Shown here piece by piece: positions 51,662 through 60,176 of a stretch of DNA of 64,000 nt. Position 1 is the first letter of the stretch, and the number at the start of each line of letters is the position of its first letter. The stretch is from contig CANRYS010000003.1 of assembly GCA_947644305.1 (NCBI GenBank), positions 1 through 64,000 of the forward strand, in the 5' to 3' direction. The translations under genes were made by a program, and so were the position numbers. Under the pieces are notes generated by a model that did no database searches, was not told the DNA's origin, and saw only the letters and a list, made by a program, of their open reading frames with translations. The stretch is from an uncultured Roseburia sp. GTDB taxonomy: Bacteria; Bacillota; Clostridia; Lachnospirales; Lachnospiraceae.

Positions 51662-51688
51662 TTAGCACTCGAGCTTGACGAGTGCTAA
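51662..51688. promoter_or_regulatory. CIRCE element (HrcA operator), perfect match
   Basis: TTAGCACTC-gagcttgac-GAGTGCTAA. Confidence 0.97.
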
Positions 51689-51743
51689 TAATTGTGATAT
51701 AACAAAGATGACAGCTTAAATATATCGGAAAAGAGAGGGTGAT

Positions 51744-54308
51744 ATGATGAACATTACGAAGTTTACACAAAAGTCGGTGGAGATCCTGAACAGCCTGGAA
51801 AAGATCGCTTATGATTTTGGCGCCCAGGAGATCGTTCAGGAACATTTGCTCTATGGCATGCTGACGGTAGAAGACAGCCTGCTGAAAAAGCTAATCGAGA
51901 AAATGGAGATTGACAGCGATGTCTTTCTAGCCCAGGTGGAGGGACTGGTCAGAAAGCGGCCACAGGTGAGCGGCGGACAGGTTTATATCGGTGACGAACT
52001 GAATAAAGTTCTGGTGTATGCAGAAAATGAGGCTAAGGCGCTGGGGGATGAGTATGTTTCTGTGGAGCATTTATTTCTTAGCCTGCTGCGCAAGCCATCA
52101 CGTCCGATCAAGCAACTTCTCAGCGATTTTCAGATCGACAGGGAGAGATTTTTTCAGGCATTGTCGAAGGTCCGGGGAAACCAGAAGGTTACCACAGACA
52201 ATCCAGAGGCAGTGTACGATAGCTTGAACAAATACGGCTATGATCTGGTGGAGCGGGCAAGAGAGCAGAAGCTAGATCCGGTGATTGGCAGAGATTCGGA
52301 GATTCGGAATATGATCCGCATTCTTTCGAGAAAGTCGAAGAATAATCCTGTGCTGATTGGTGAGCCAGGTGTCGGCAAGACGGCAGCAGTGGAAGGACTG
52401 GCACAGCGAATTGTCCGGGGAGATGTGCCGGATGCTCTTCGGGATAAGCAGATTTTTGCGCTGGATATGGGCGCTCTGGTGGCGGGAGCGAAATACCGGG
52501 GAGAATTTGAGGAGAGACTGAAAGCGGTTCTGGAAGAGGTTAAAGAGAGCGACGGAAGGATTATCCTATTTGTAGATGAGCTTCATACCATCGTGGGCGC
52601 TGGCAAGACGGAAGGGTCTATGGATGCCGGTAATATGCTAAAACCAATGCTGGCAAGGGGAGAACTTCACTGTATCGGCGCCACCACGCTGGATGAGTAC
52701 CGGATGTATATTGAAAAAGATGCGGCGCTGGAGCGAAGATTTCAGCCGGTACTGGTGGATGAACCGACGGTGGAGGATACCATTTCGATCCTGCGTGGTC
52801 TGAAAGACCGGTATGAGATCTTCCACGGAGTGAAGATTATGGATGCGGCACTGGTGAGTGCGGCGGTGCTCTCAGACCGCTACATCTCAGACCGTTTTCT
52901 ACCGGATAAGGCCATCGATCTCGTGGATGAGGCATGTGCCCTGATCAAGACGGAGCTGGATTCCCTGCCCACGGAGCTGGACGACGTGAAGCGACATATC
53001 ATGCAGTTGGAGATCGAAGAAGCTGCTCTGAAAAAGGAGACCGACAATCTTAGCAGGGAGCGACTTGCGGTTCTCCAGAAGGAGTTGGCAGAGCTGAGGG
53101 AAGAATTTGCCGGAGCGAAGGCGAAATGGGATAATGAAAAAAATGTGGTGGAGCGAATCCATACCTTGAAAGCAGAGCTGGAAGAGGTTAATAACCAGAT
53201 CGAGGTGGCAAAGAATAACTACAATCTGGAAAAGGCGGCAGAACTGCAGTACGGGGACGTACCCCGTATCATGCGACAGCTCAGTGAGGCGGAGGAGCGG
53301 GCCAAGGCAAGTGACCAGTCCATGGTGCACGAGCGGGTGACCGAGGAAGAGATCGCTAAGATCGTATCTCGCTGGACCGGAATCCCGGTGGCCAAACTGA
53401 CGGAGTCTGAGAGGAATAAGACCCTGCATCTGGCGGATGCCCTGCATGAGAGGGTGGTAGGTCAGGAGGAGGGAGTCACGAAGGTGACGGAAGCGATCCT
53501 GCGCTCCAAGGCAGGCATCAAGGACCCTGGTAAACCCATCGGTTCCTTTCTGTTTTTAGGTCCTACTGGTGTGGGAAAGACAGAGCTGGCTAAAAGCCTG
53601 GCACAAAATCTTTTTGATAATGAGCAGAGTATCGTCCGCATAGACATGAGTGAATATATGGAAAAGCACTCGGTATCCCGACTGATCGGAGCCCCTCCGG
53701 GCTATGTGGGTTATGAAGAGGGCGGTCAGTTGACGGAGGCGGTCCGCAGAAAACCCTATTCGGTGGTTCTTTTTGATGAGATTGAAAAAGCGCATCCCGA
53801 TGTGTTTAATGTATTTCTACAGATTTTGGATGACGGGCGTGTGACGGATTCTAAAGGAAGAACGGTAGATTTTAAGAATACGATCCTGATCATGACATCA
53901 AATCTGGGCGCCGAGTATCTCTTAGAGGGGATCGACGACGAGGGAAATATCCAGCCAGAAGCGGAACAGATGGTGATGGAACGTCTCCGAGCCAGCTTCA
54001 AGCCGGAATTTTTGAACCGTCTGGACGAGGTCATCATGTTTAAGCCGCTGACCCGTGAGAATATCCGTGGGATCATCGATCTTCTGGTGGCAGAGCTGAA
54101 CCGTCGTCTTGCCGACCGGGAACTCTCGGTGGAGCTGACGGAGGCGGCAAAACAGAAAATAGTGGAAAATGCTTATGAACCCGCATATGGCGCCAGACCA
54201 CTGCGGCGCTACATTCAGAAAAATGTAGAAACTCTTCTGGCGAAGAAGATTCTGGCGGATGAGATTCATGCAGGGGAAACTTTTGTGATCGAAGAAGAGA
54301 TGTTGTAA
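51744..54308 (+). CDS. clpB: ATP-dependent chaperone ClpB
   Basis: Two AAA modules ([38 protein letters not shown]), long ClpB-type middle coiled coil. Confidence 0.93.
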   Translation: MMNITKFTQKSVEILNSLEKIAYDFGAQEIVQEHLLYGMLTVEDSLLKKLIEKMEIDSDVFLAQVEGLVRKRPQVSGGQVYIGDELNKVLVYAENEAKALGDEYVSVEHLFLSLLRKPSRPIKQLLSDFQIDRERFFQALSKVRGNQKVTTDNPEAVYDSLNKYGYDLVERAREQKLDPVIGRDSEIRNMIRILSRKSKNNPVLIGEPGVGKTAAVEGLAQRIVRGDVPDALRDKQIFALDMGALVAGAKYRGEFEERLKAVLEEVKESDGRIILFVDELHTIVGAGKTEGSMDAGNMLKPMLARGELHCIGATTLDEYRMYIEKDAALERRFQPVLVDEPTVEDTISILRGLKDRYEIFHGVKIMDAALVSAAVLSDRYISDRFLPDKAIDLVDEACALIKTELDSLPTELDDVKRHIMQLEIEEAALKKETDNLSRERLAVLQKELAELREEFAGAKAKWDNEKNVVERIHTLKAELEEVNNQIEVAKNNYNLEKAAELQYGDVPRIMRQLSEAEERAKASDQSMVHERVTEEEIAKIVSRWTGIPVAKLTESERNKTLHLADALHERVVGQEEGVTKVTEAILRSKAGIKDPGKPIGSFLFLGPTGVGKTELAKSLAQNLFDNEQSIVRIDMSEYMEKHSVSRLIGAPPGYVGYEEGGQLTEAVRRKPYSVVLFDEIEKAHPDVFNVFLQILDDGRVTDSKGRTVDFKNTILIMTSNLGAEYLLEGIDDEGNIQPEAEQMVMERLRASFKPEFLNRLDEVIMFKPLTRENIRGIIDLLVAELNRRLADRELSVELTEAAKQKIVENAYEPAYGARPLRRYIQKNVETLLAKKILADEIHAGETFVIEEEML

Positions 54309-54310
54309 AG

Positions 54311-54362
54311 AAAAAACACGGAGAATCAGGGTAGAATATGCCCTTGATTCTTCGTGTTTTTT
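54311..54362. terminator. Bidirectional terminator between clpB and cotJC 3' end
   Basis: aaaaaacacggagaatcaggg...cccttgattcttcgtgtttttt. Confidence 0.85.
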
Positions 54363-54380
54363 AGACATGACTTTAATGGA

Positions 54381-54587
54381 TCATTTGCAAAATTGCTTAT
54401 CGAAATCCGGGTTAAAGGCGTAGAAGTTTTTGCTGTTTAGACTATCTTGAACCAGGCGCAGGCTCTCACCGAAACGCTGATAGTGTACAACTTCACGCTC
54501 TCTCAGGTATTTGATGGGATCACAGACTTCTGGATCTTTTACAAGACGGAGAATATTGTCGTAGGTCAAACGCGCTTTTTGCTCTGC
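54381..54587 (-). pseudogene. cotJC: C-terminal exon-like fragment of CotJC (spore coat Mn-catalase family), interrupted by element
   Basis: AAEQKARLTYDNILRLVKDPEVCDPIKYLREREVVHYQRFGESLRLVQDSLNSKNFYAFNPDFDKQFCK. Confidence 0.88.
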
Positions 54588-54630
54588 TGCTACCTGGTTA
54601 GGATAACGAGAGAGAATTTGACATCAAAGA

Positions 54631-54659
54631 TTGACAATGGCACTTTATTAGGGTACACT
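54631..54659 (+). promoter_or_regulatory. Promoter of element-encoded surface protein
   Basis: TTGACA-N17-TACACT; overlapped by GGTACAC (54652)...GTGTACC (54682) inverted repeat. Confidence 0.65.
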
Positions 54660-54707
54660 AAAATTGATAACTTAAACTCAGGTGTACCTTATAAAGGAGG
54701 CTGAAGG

Positions 54708-56090
54708 ATGAAAAAAAGCATTTTGAGAAAAGCTGCATGGGCATTGTCAGGCGCACTGATGTTTACAAGTGTATTGGGAAGTAGTGTGGTGTCACAGGCA
54801 GCCCCAAAGACGAAAAAGATCGTCATGAACAAGAAGAAAGTCACATTAAAAGTTGGGAAAACCTTTCGATTAAAAGTAAAAAAGGTGAATCCTGCAAAAG
54901 CAAGCAAAGCGGTAACTTATAAATCAAACAAAACCAAAATAGCAACTGTGTCAAAAAAGGGTGTGATCAAGGCCAAGAAGGTTGGAAAAGCAAAGATCAC
55001 AGTGGTTTCAAAGAAAAACAAGAAAGCAAAAGCAACGGTAAACGTAGTGGTCAAGAAGGCCAGTGCTAAGCCCAATGTACCTGCTGTGACAACTGTGCCG
55101 ACGGTAAATCCGACACCAGTGGTAAGCACAGCACCGGGGACAACGCCATCTGTAACCCAGGCGCCAGTGGCCAGTGCAACACCAGAGTCCAGTTCAAAGC
55201 CAGGAACGAGTGCAACACCGCCGAGAACGCAAACTCCAAAACCACCAAAGACAGCGACACCGTCGCCGACGCCAAAATATGAAGTACCTGACGAGACGGC
55301 GCCGCCTACTAATTTTGTTGATCTGACTTCCGATGATTCATATCATAATGAATCTCCAGACGGCGCAACTGTTGCAAAAAATGAGGATGGTTCTCTTACT
55401 GTAACATTTACGAAGCAATGGGCTGCCATTAATTTCTACTTGCCGGATAACGCTCAGATTTATTACAGCGCTTACAAGTCTGTTGCACTTACGTACACAA
55501 GTAGAGGTGGAGATCTCGGTCATGCATTGTATGATGTGGATACGATAGTGGGAGGCTCCCAGGCAGGAGATGGTGAAGTAGGGAAACATCCAGACTGGGG
55601 TAAGAAAGTGGTAGCGTCTGAAGAGGAGAAGACATTGATCTTCCCTGTGACATCAGAGTGTGCAGGGGGCTGTATCCGTGGATTGCAGGTATTTAATCCG
55701 AATGAAACTACGGCAGACAATCCTATTGAGATCACGATTAAAGCAATTGTATTTAGCATCAAAGAAAATCCGACTCTAGATGACCTGAAACCGCCAGTCA
55801 AACCAAGTGTTGATGTTTCCATTGAATCTGCTCCGACGGAGATGGCAGTATCTGAGACTTCTGATATAACCGTAGGAGTAATAGAAGGCACCATTGAGAG
55901 TGTTAAATGGGAGGTAGAGGGCGATGCCGTAACGATCGCAAAGGATGATGCGGTTAAAACAGTTCTCACTGCTGTGAAGGCTGGAGAAGCGAAAATATCG
56001 GTGACTGTAACCGTGAAGATTGGAGACAAAACAGAAACGAGTACAAAAACCGTAACGATTCAAGTAAATAATCCTGCCAAAAAAGAATAG
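54708..56090 (+). CDS. Secreted Lys-rich BIG2-like surface protein carried by the element
   Basis: Signal peptide, TYKSNKTKIATVSKKGVIKAKKVGKAKITV BIG2 motif, PT linker, beta-rich domain, BIG-like C-terminus. Confidence 0.87.
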   Translation: MKKSILRKAAWALSGALMFTSVLGSSVVSQAAPKTKKIVMNKKKVTLKVGKTFRLKVKKVNPAKASKAVTYKSNKTKIATVSKKGVIKAKKVGKAKITVVSKKNKKAKATVNVVVKKASAKPNVPAVTTVPTVNPTPVVSTAPGTTPSVTQAPVASATPESSSKPGTSATPPRTQTPKPPKTATPSPTPKYEVPDETAPPTNFVDLTSDDSYHNESPDGATVAKNEDGSLTVTFTKQWAAINFYLPDNAQIYYSAYKSVALTYTSRGGDLGHALYDVDTIVGGSQAGDGEVGKHPDWGKKVVASEEEKTLIFPVTSECAGGCIRGLQVFNPNETTADNPIEITIKAIVFSIKENPTLDDLKPPVKPSVDVSIESAPTEMAVSETSDITVGVIEGTIESVKWEVEGDAVTIAKDDAVKTVLTAVKAGEAKISVTVTVKIGDKTETSTKTVTIQVNNPAKKE

Positions 56091-56210
56091 CAAAACTTAA
56101 TTTATGTTGTAATGGAATGTCGGGGTACATTGTGCCCCGGCATTTTTGCGTACTATGAAAACCTTCTTTTTCATACTATGTATAAAGAAATACAGGTGTA
56201 GGAGACCAGA

Positions 56211-56343
56211 GATGTGCGGTAAACACCAGGATTATATATGCAAATCTATATTTAAAAGCACTGTGGACGAGGAAATCAGATCCAGGTATATACAGGTCTT
56301 AGTAAAATATATCATGCAGCAGGAAGAGAGTAAGAGGATGTGA
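56211..56343 (+). CDS. Small ORF coupled to recombinase (MCGKHQDYICKSIFKSTVDEEIRSRYIQVLVKYIMQQEESKRM)
   Basis: Stop overlaps recombinase GTG start (ATGTGAG). Confidence 0.5.
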
Positions 56344-57929
56344 GGGAGAGGAAGTTAAATACGATGGAGGAGCGACCAATCGCAGCAATATATGCGAGAT
56401 TATCTGAAGAGGACAGAGTAAAGATCAATGGGCAGGATAATAGTGGAAGTATCATAAATCAGGTAATGCTATTGAGACAGTATGCGGAGCAGATGGGTTG
56501 GGATGTGTATGAATGTTATACGGATGATGACTGGGCGGGGGCAGACAGAAGCCGCCCTGCATTTAACCGGTTGCTAAGGGATGCTGAACAGGGCAGGTTT
56601 AACATTGTCTTATGCAAAACCCAGAGTCGTTTTACTCGTGAACTGGAGATGGTTGAGAAATATATCCATGGGCTGTTCCCCCTCTGGGGCATTCGTTTTG
56701 TGGGAGTTGTGGATAACGCAGATACCAGTGTGAAAGGGAATAAAAAATCCCGTCAGATCAATGGTCTAGTGAACGAGTGGTATCTGGAAGATATGTCAGA
56801 AAATATTAGGGCAGTTCTCACCACAAGACGCCGGGAAGGTTATTATATTGGATCTACGCCCTTGTATGGATATCGCAAAGATCCAGAGAGAAAGGGGCAT
56901 CTGATCGTAGATCCAGAAGCTGCCGAAGTTGTGAAACTGATTTTCCATTCGTTTGCTAATGGCATGGGAAAAACAGCCATCGCCAGAATGCTCAACGAGA
57001 AGGGGATTCCGAATCCTACAGAGTATAAAAGGCGAAAAGGAATGATAAAAAAAGCGCCGTGGCATAAAGCAGGAACTCTATGGAAATATTTTGCCGTTGC
57101 CGATATATTGGGCAATGAAATGTATATCGGAAATCTTATACAGGGGAAGTACGGAAGTGTTTCTTATAAGACGAAGAAAAATAAACCAACACCGAAAGAG
57201 CAGTGGATCCGCGTAGAGCACACACATGACCCCATCATTGATAAGACTCTTTGGGATACGGTCCAGAAGATGATTCAGGAGAGGGCAAAGCCTTTTTCTA
57301 CAGGGGAGATTGGATTGTTTGCCAAAAAGGTGAGATGTAAGCACTGCGGGTATATCATGCGATCAGGGAAAGGGCGTGACAGACGTTATCTGAACTGCAG
57401 TAGCAGGCACGTGGCGAAGGATACCTGTATAGGTTCGTTTATCTATGTGGATCAGTTAGAAGAGATCGTCCTGGAGGAAATGCGGAAAATCAATAGTATA
57501 TTTTTAAATGAGAAACGTCTGGAGGATGAAATTGTCCTCCAAGAGACTCCGCGTGAGAAAATAGAAAGATGGAAACAACAGTCCAGTCATGAGAGACATA
57601 GAATGGATCAGTTGAACACCGCAATTAAAAATCTGTATCTAGATAAAGTAAAGGGTGATATCGATGCAGAACAGTTTCAGGTGCTATACGGTGAATTGGA
57701 TTCGGATAAAGAGAAAGCGAAACAGGAGATAAAGCAACTGGAGCACAAGATTGAACAGGTTCAGTTCCAGAGTGGCAGGCAAAAGGATAAGAGAGAGATT
57801 GTCCAGAAGTATGTCAATCCCTCTAAACTCAACCGCTCAATGGTAGAGTTGCTCATTGATCATATCGAGGTTTCCAGGCGTGATCTGGAGACAAAGCAGA
57901 TAAATATAGAGATCCACTGGAACTTTTAA
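56340..57929 (+). CDS. Large serine recombinase (resolvase + recombinase + zinc ribbon + coiled coil)
   Basis: AIYARLSEED...; TDDDWAGADRSRPAFNRLLRDAEQGRFNIVLCKTQSRFTRE; VRCKHCGYIMRSGKGRDRRYLNCSSR. Confidence 0.95.
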   Translation: MRERKLNTMEERPIAAIYARLSEEDRVKINGQDNSGSIINQVMLLRQYAEQMGWDVYECYTDDDWAGADRSRPAFNRLLRDAEQGRFNIVLCKTQSRFTRELEMVEKYIHGLFPLWGIRFVGVVDNADTSVKGNKKSRQINGLVNEWYLEDMSENIRAVLTTRRREGYYIGSTPLYGYRKDPERKGHLIVDPEAAEVVKLIFHSFANGMGKTAIARMLNEKGIPNPTEYKRRKGMIKKAPWHKAGTLWKYFAVADILGNEMYIGNLIQGKYGSVSYKTKKNKPTPKEQWIRVEHTHDPIIDKTLWDTVQKMIQERAKPFSTGEIGLFAKKVRCKHCGYIMRSGKGRDRRYLNCSSRHVAKDTCIGSFIYVDQLEEIVLEEMRKINSIFLNEKRLEDEIVLQETPREKIERWKQQSSHERHRMDQLNTAIKNLYLDKVKGDIDAEQFQVLYGELDSDKEKAKQEIKQLEHKIEQVQFQSGRQKDKREIVQKYVNPSKLNRSMVELLIDHIEVSRRDLETKQINIEIHWNF

Positions 57930-57952
57930 AGAATCCGGTGGATCTCTTGATC

Positions 57953-58068
57953 TTAGCTCGACGGTGCCAATTTGAACCCTGTTTCGTTCTGCGCTAGCAG
58001 CAAAATAGCGTTGTTGCTTTCATTCGATGATGTCACCACATCACCTCATTCAAGCGCCGAGCTAAATA
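57953..58068. repeat. Structured intergenic inverted repeat
   Basis: TTAGCTCGACGGTGC...GCGCCGAGCTAA with internal hairpins. Confidence 0.5.
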
Positions 58069-58120
58069 CCCGAAGGTACTATTGTGTCAATGAAAGTGGA
58101 GTTATTATAAAATCATCGTA

Positions 58121-59482
58121 TTAGTTTCGCGCCGCATGCAGAATCTGTTCCAGATCGGCAATCAGCCCCTTCGAGAATTCCTCTGCTTCTCTGTATATCT
58201 GATTAGCCTCCGTATAAGAGCCGCTGTTTAATGCCTCAATGATGGTGGCCCCGTACTGGTGGAATTTTCTGTGCTTCATCTCCAGTGCTTCCCATATCGG
58301 CATAATAACTGGAATACGCGGTTTTACAGCATAGTAAAAATGACCAAATCCGCATTTTGTGGAATCCAATTGTAGCGGTGTGACATTATGGGTCTCAACC
58401 ATATTTCTCAGATTATTGAGCCATGTTCGATGGGCAGTAATAGCATCCCTGACATATTTGGCAAATTCCGAATTTTCTAAATGATAGAAAGCGTCTTGAG
58501 ACAGGAGTCCCATTTGCTTTGCGGTGGCGTCCAGAGTCTTCTCAATGCCAACGACAGGTTCAACCGCTTTTTTCAGATCTGCACTGACTTGATTCATAAA
58601 GCTGGTGCTGTTTCTAAGCTGATTTTCCATTTCATTCATAGAACTGCTGATATACTCGCTTACCTCGGCGATCGAGCGAATGGAGTCATTGACTCTGGAA
58701 ACACTCTGTTGGCTCTCCCTGTTCAAATCCCAAACATAGTTGATCTTCTTGGACATATCTTCCAGCGATTCAACGGTATTTGAGGCACTCTGTACGCTTT
58801 TTTCAGAAGCCTCCTTGATGGTCTCCACAAACTGCTCCATATCACTGGTCAGTTTCTGTGTCTCCCCGGCTAAGGTACCGATTTCTTCCGCCACAACAGC
58901 GAAGCCTTTTCCCGCTTCTCCAGCTCTCGCCGCTTCAATGGAGGCATTTAATGACAACAGGTTCGTCTGCAGAGAGATGGCATTGATTCCGGCAATAACA
59001 TCACTTATGTACTCCAGTACCTGTAGCAATTTATCCATATCTTTTTGTAATTCCAAAGAGATATCGATGGTCTGTCCAGAGAGATCCCGAATGGTTGTCA
59101 ATTCGTTTTGTCCCTCCTGAATTTTCTCAAAGACATCATTGGTATCAGAAGATACCTTAACGATCGTATTTGTCAATTGTTCATGCTGATTATTATTTCT
59201 TCCACTGGCAGGATCGGCAGAGGAGCCGAAAATGGTCTCTGTAGCGTTCGCTACGTTGCGGGAGATATCAACTATTTTTTCTGTCTGATACTGCATGGTC
59301 AGGTCAAGAGAACTAATCTGCATAACGGCTTTGATATTTTTCTCAAAAATTTCTCCAAATTGTCTTCTACCGCTTTGTAATCGCTCATAAATATCCTGCA
59401 GGTCCGCATCTTTTGTATAATCTGCTTCTTTCATTTCGGAAACTGCTTTTATAAGCGCAGCTTTACTCGTTTTAAGTGCCAT
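58121..59482 (-). CDS. Soluble methyl-accepting chemotaxis protein with CZB domain, carried by the element
   Basis: [47 protein letters not shown]...[10 protein letters not shown]...HRKFH; no TM segment. Confidence 0.9.
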   Translation of the reverse strand: MALKTSKAALIKAVSEMKEADYTKDADLQDIYERLQSGRRQFGEIFEKNIKAVMQISSLDLTMQYQTEKIVDISRNVANATETIFGSSADPASGRNNNQHEQLTNTIVKVSSDTNDVFEKIQEGQNELTTIRDLSGQTIDISLELQKDMDKLLQVLEYISDVIAGINAISLQTNLLSLNASIEAARAGEAGKGFAVVAEEIGTLAGETQKLTSDMEQFVETIKEASEKSVQSASNTVESLEDMSKKINYVWDLNRESQQSVSRVNDSIRSIAEVSEYISSSMNEMENQLRNSTSFMNQVSADLKKAVEPVVGIEKTLDATAKQMGLLSQDAFYHLENSEFAKYVRDAITAHRTWLNNLRNMVETHNVTPLQLDSTKCGFGHFYYAVKPRIPVIMPIWEALEMKHRKFHQYGATIIEALNSGSYTEANQIYREAEEFSKGLIADLEQILHAARN

Positions 59483-59726
59483 TGGTCATCTCCTTTTTTC
59501 GATTTTATTCCCGCCAGCATATTTTGGACGCAAGTGCCTGTATTTTCGGTGATTATCTGCTGAGGGGGTTCTTCCCTGAGACAGTCCGGTATATGTATCT
59601 GCATAACGGAACTAAGTATATACTTTCATAATAAGGGATTCTGAATATTTTGCAAGCTTTTTTTGCATTTTTTTAATGGTATTTTTGTGAAATTTAATCT
59701 CAGGTTGTTCTTATAAAGCAGCAGCG

Positions 59727-59958
59727 TCTGCCGCCATATCTTCGTGCAGGTCTGCCAGAGGATCTCCTGTGGATTGGATCATGGATGCGCTCCATGGTTC
59801 ACCAGAAGCTGCCTGAGGCCACAGACCAATGGTGTGATCGATATAATAGGGGGCGAAGCCCTGTTCCTGAAGCTCTTCTGCAGTGAGATTTTTCGTGAGC
59901 TGATGGACGATGGCGCATACGATCTCCATGTGAGCTAGTTCTTCTGTACCTATAGAAG
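59727..59958 (-). pseudogene. cotJC: Middle fragment of CotJC, no frameshifts; N-terminal part absent
   Basis: IGTEELAHMEIVCAIVHQLTKNLTAEELQEQGFAPYYIDHTIGLWPQAASGEPWSASMIQSTGDPLADLHEDMAA, then diverges at the core. Confidence 0.87.
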
Positions 59959-60079
59959 CAGCGAAAGTGTTACTCTTACTGTGTTATAAAAAAGAGCCCT
60001 TTTTATGCCACTTTTTCCTAGAATCATACTGGAGTTTTTCACTCAATAATGTTATAATAAGGATATATCATTTCTCATA

Positions 60080-60108
60080 TTGACATGTATCATAAACAAT
60101 ATTAATAT
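60080..60108 (+). promoter_or_regulatory. SigA-type promoter of hybrid kinase gene
   Basis: TTGACA-N17-TAATAT. Confidence 0.65.
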
Positions 60109-60176
60109 ATCAATATAAAGATGTTGCGGATTTTATGAAAATGTAACAATTATCAGCAAATACAGGAGGGAAGAAG

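Larger units (their letters stand above)
54583..59731. mobile_element. ~5.14-kb site-specific element inserted in cotJC, encoding a large serine recombinase
   Basis: Both ends share TCTGC (54583-54587 and 59727-59731); joining the flanks gives GAT ATG GCG GCA GAG CAA AAA GCG (DMAAEQKA) in frame with cotJC; contains serine recombinase gene. Confidence 0.85.

Noticed and set aside
54583-59731. Prophage or conjugative element
   Set aside because: No capsid, portal, terminase, relaxase or type IV secretion genes; only recombinase plus cargo
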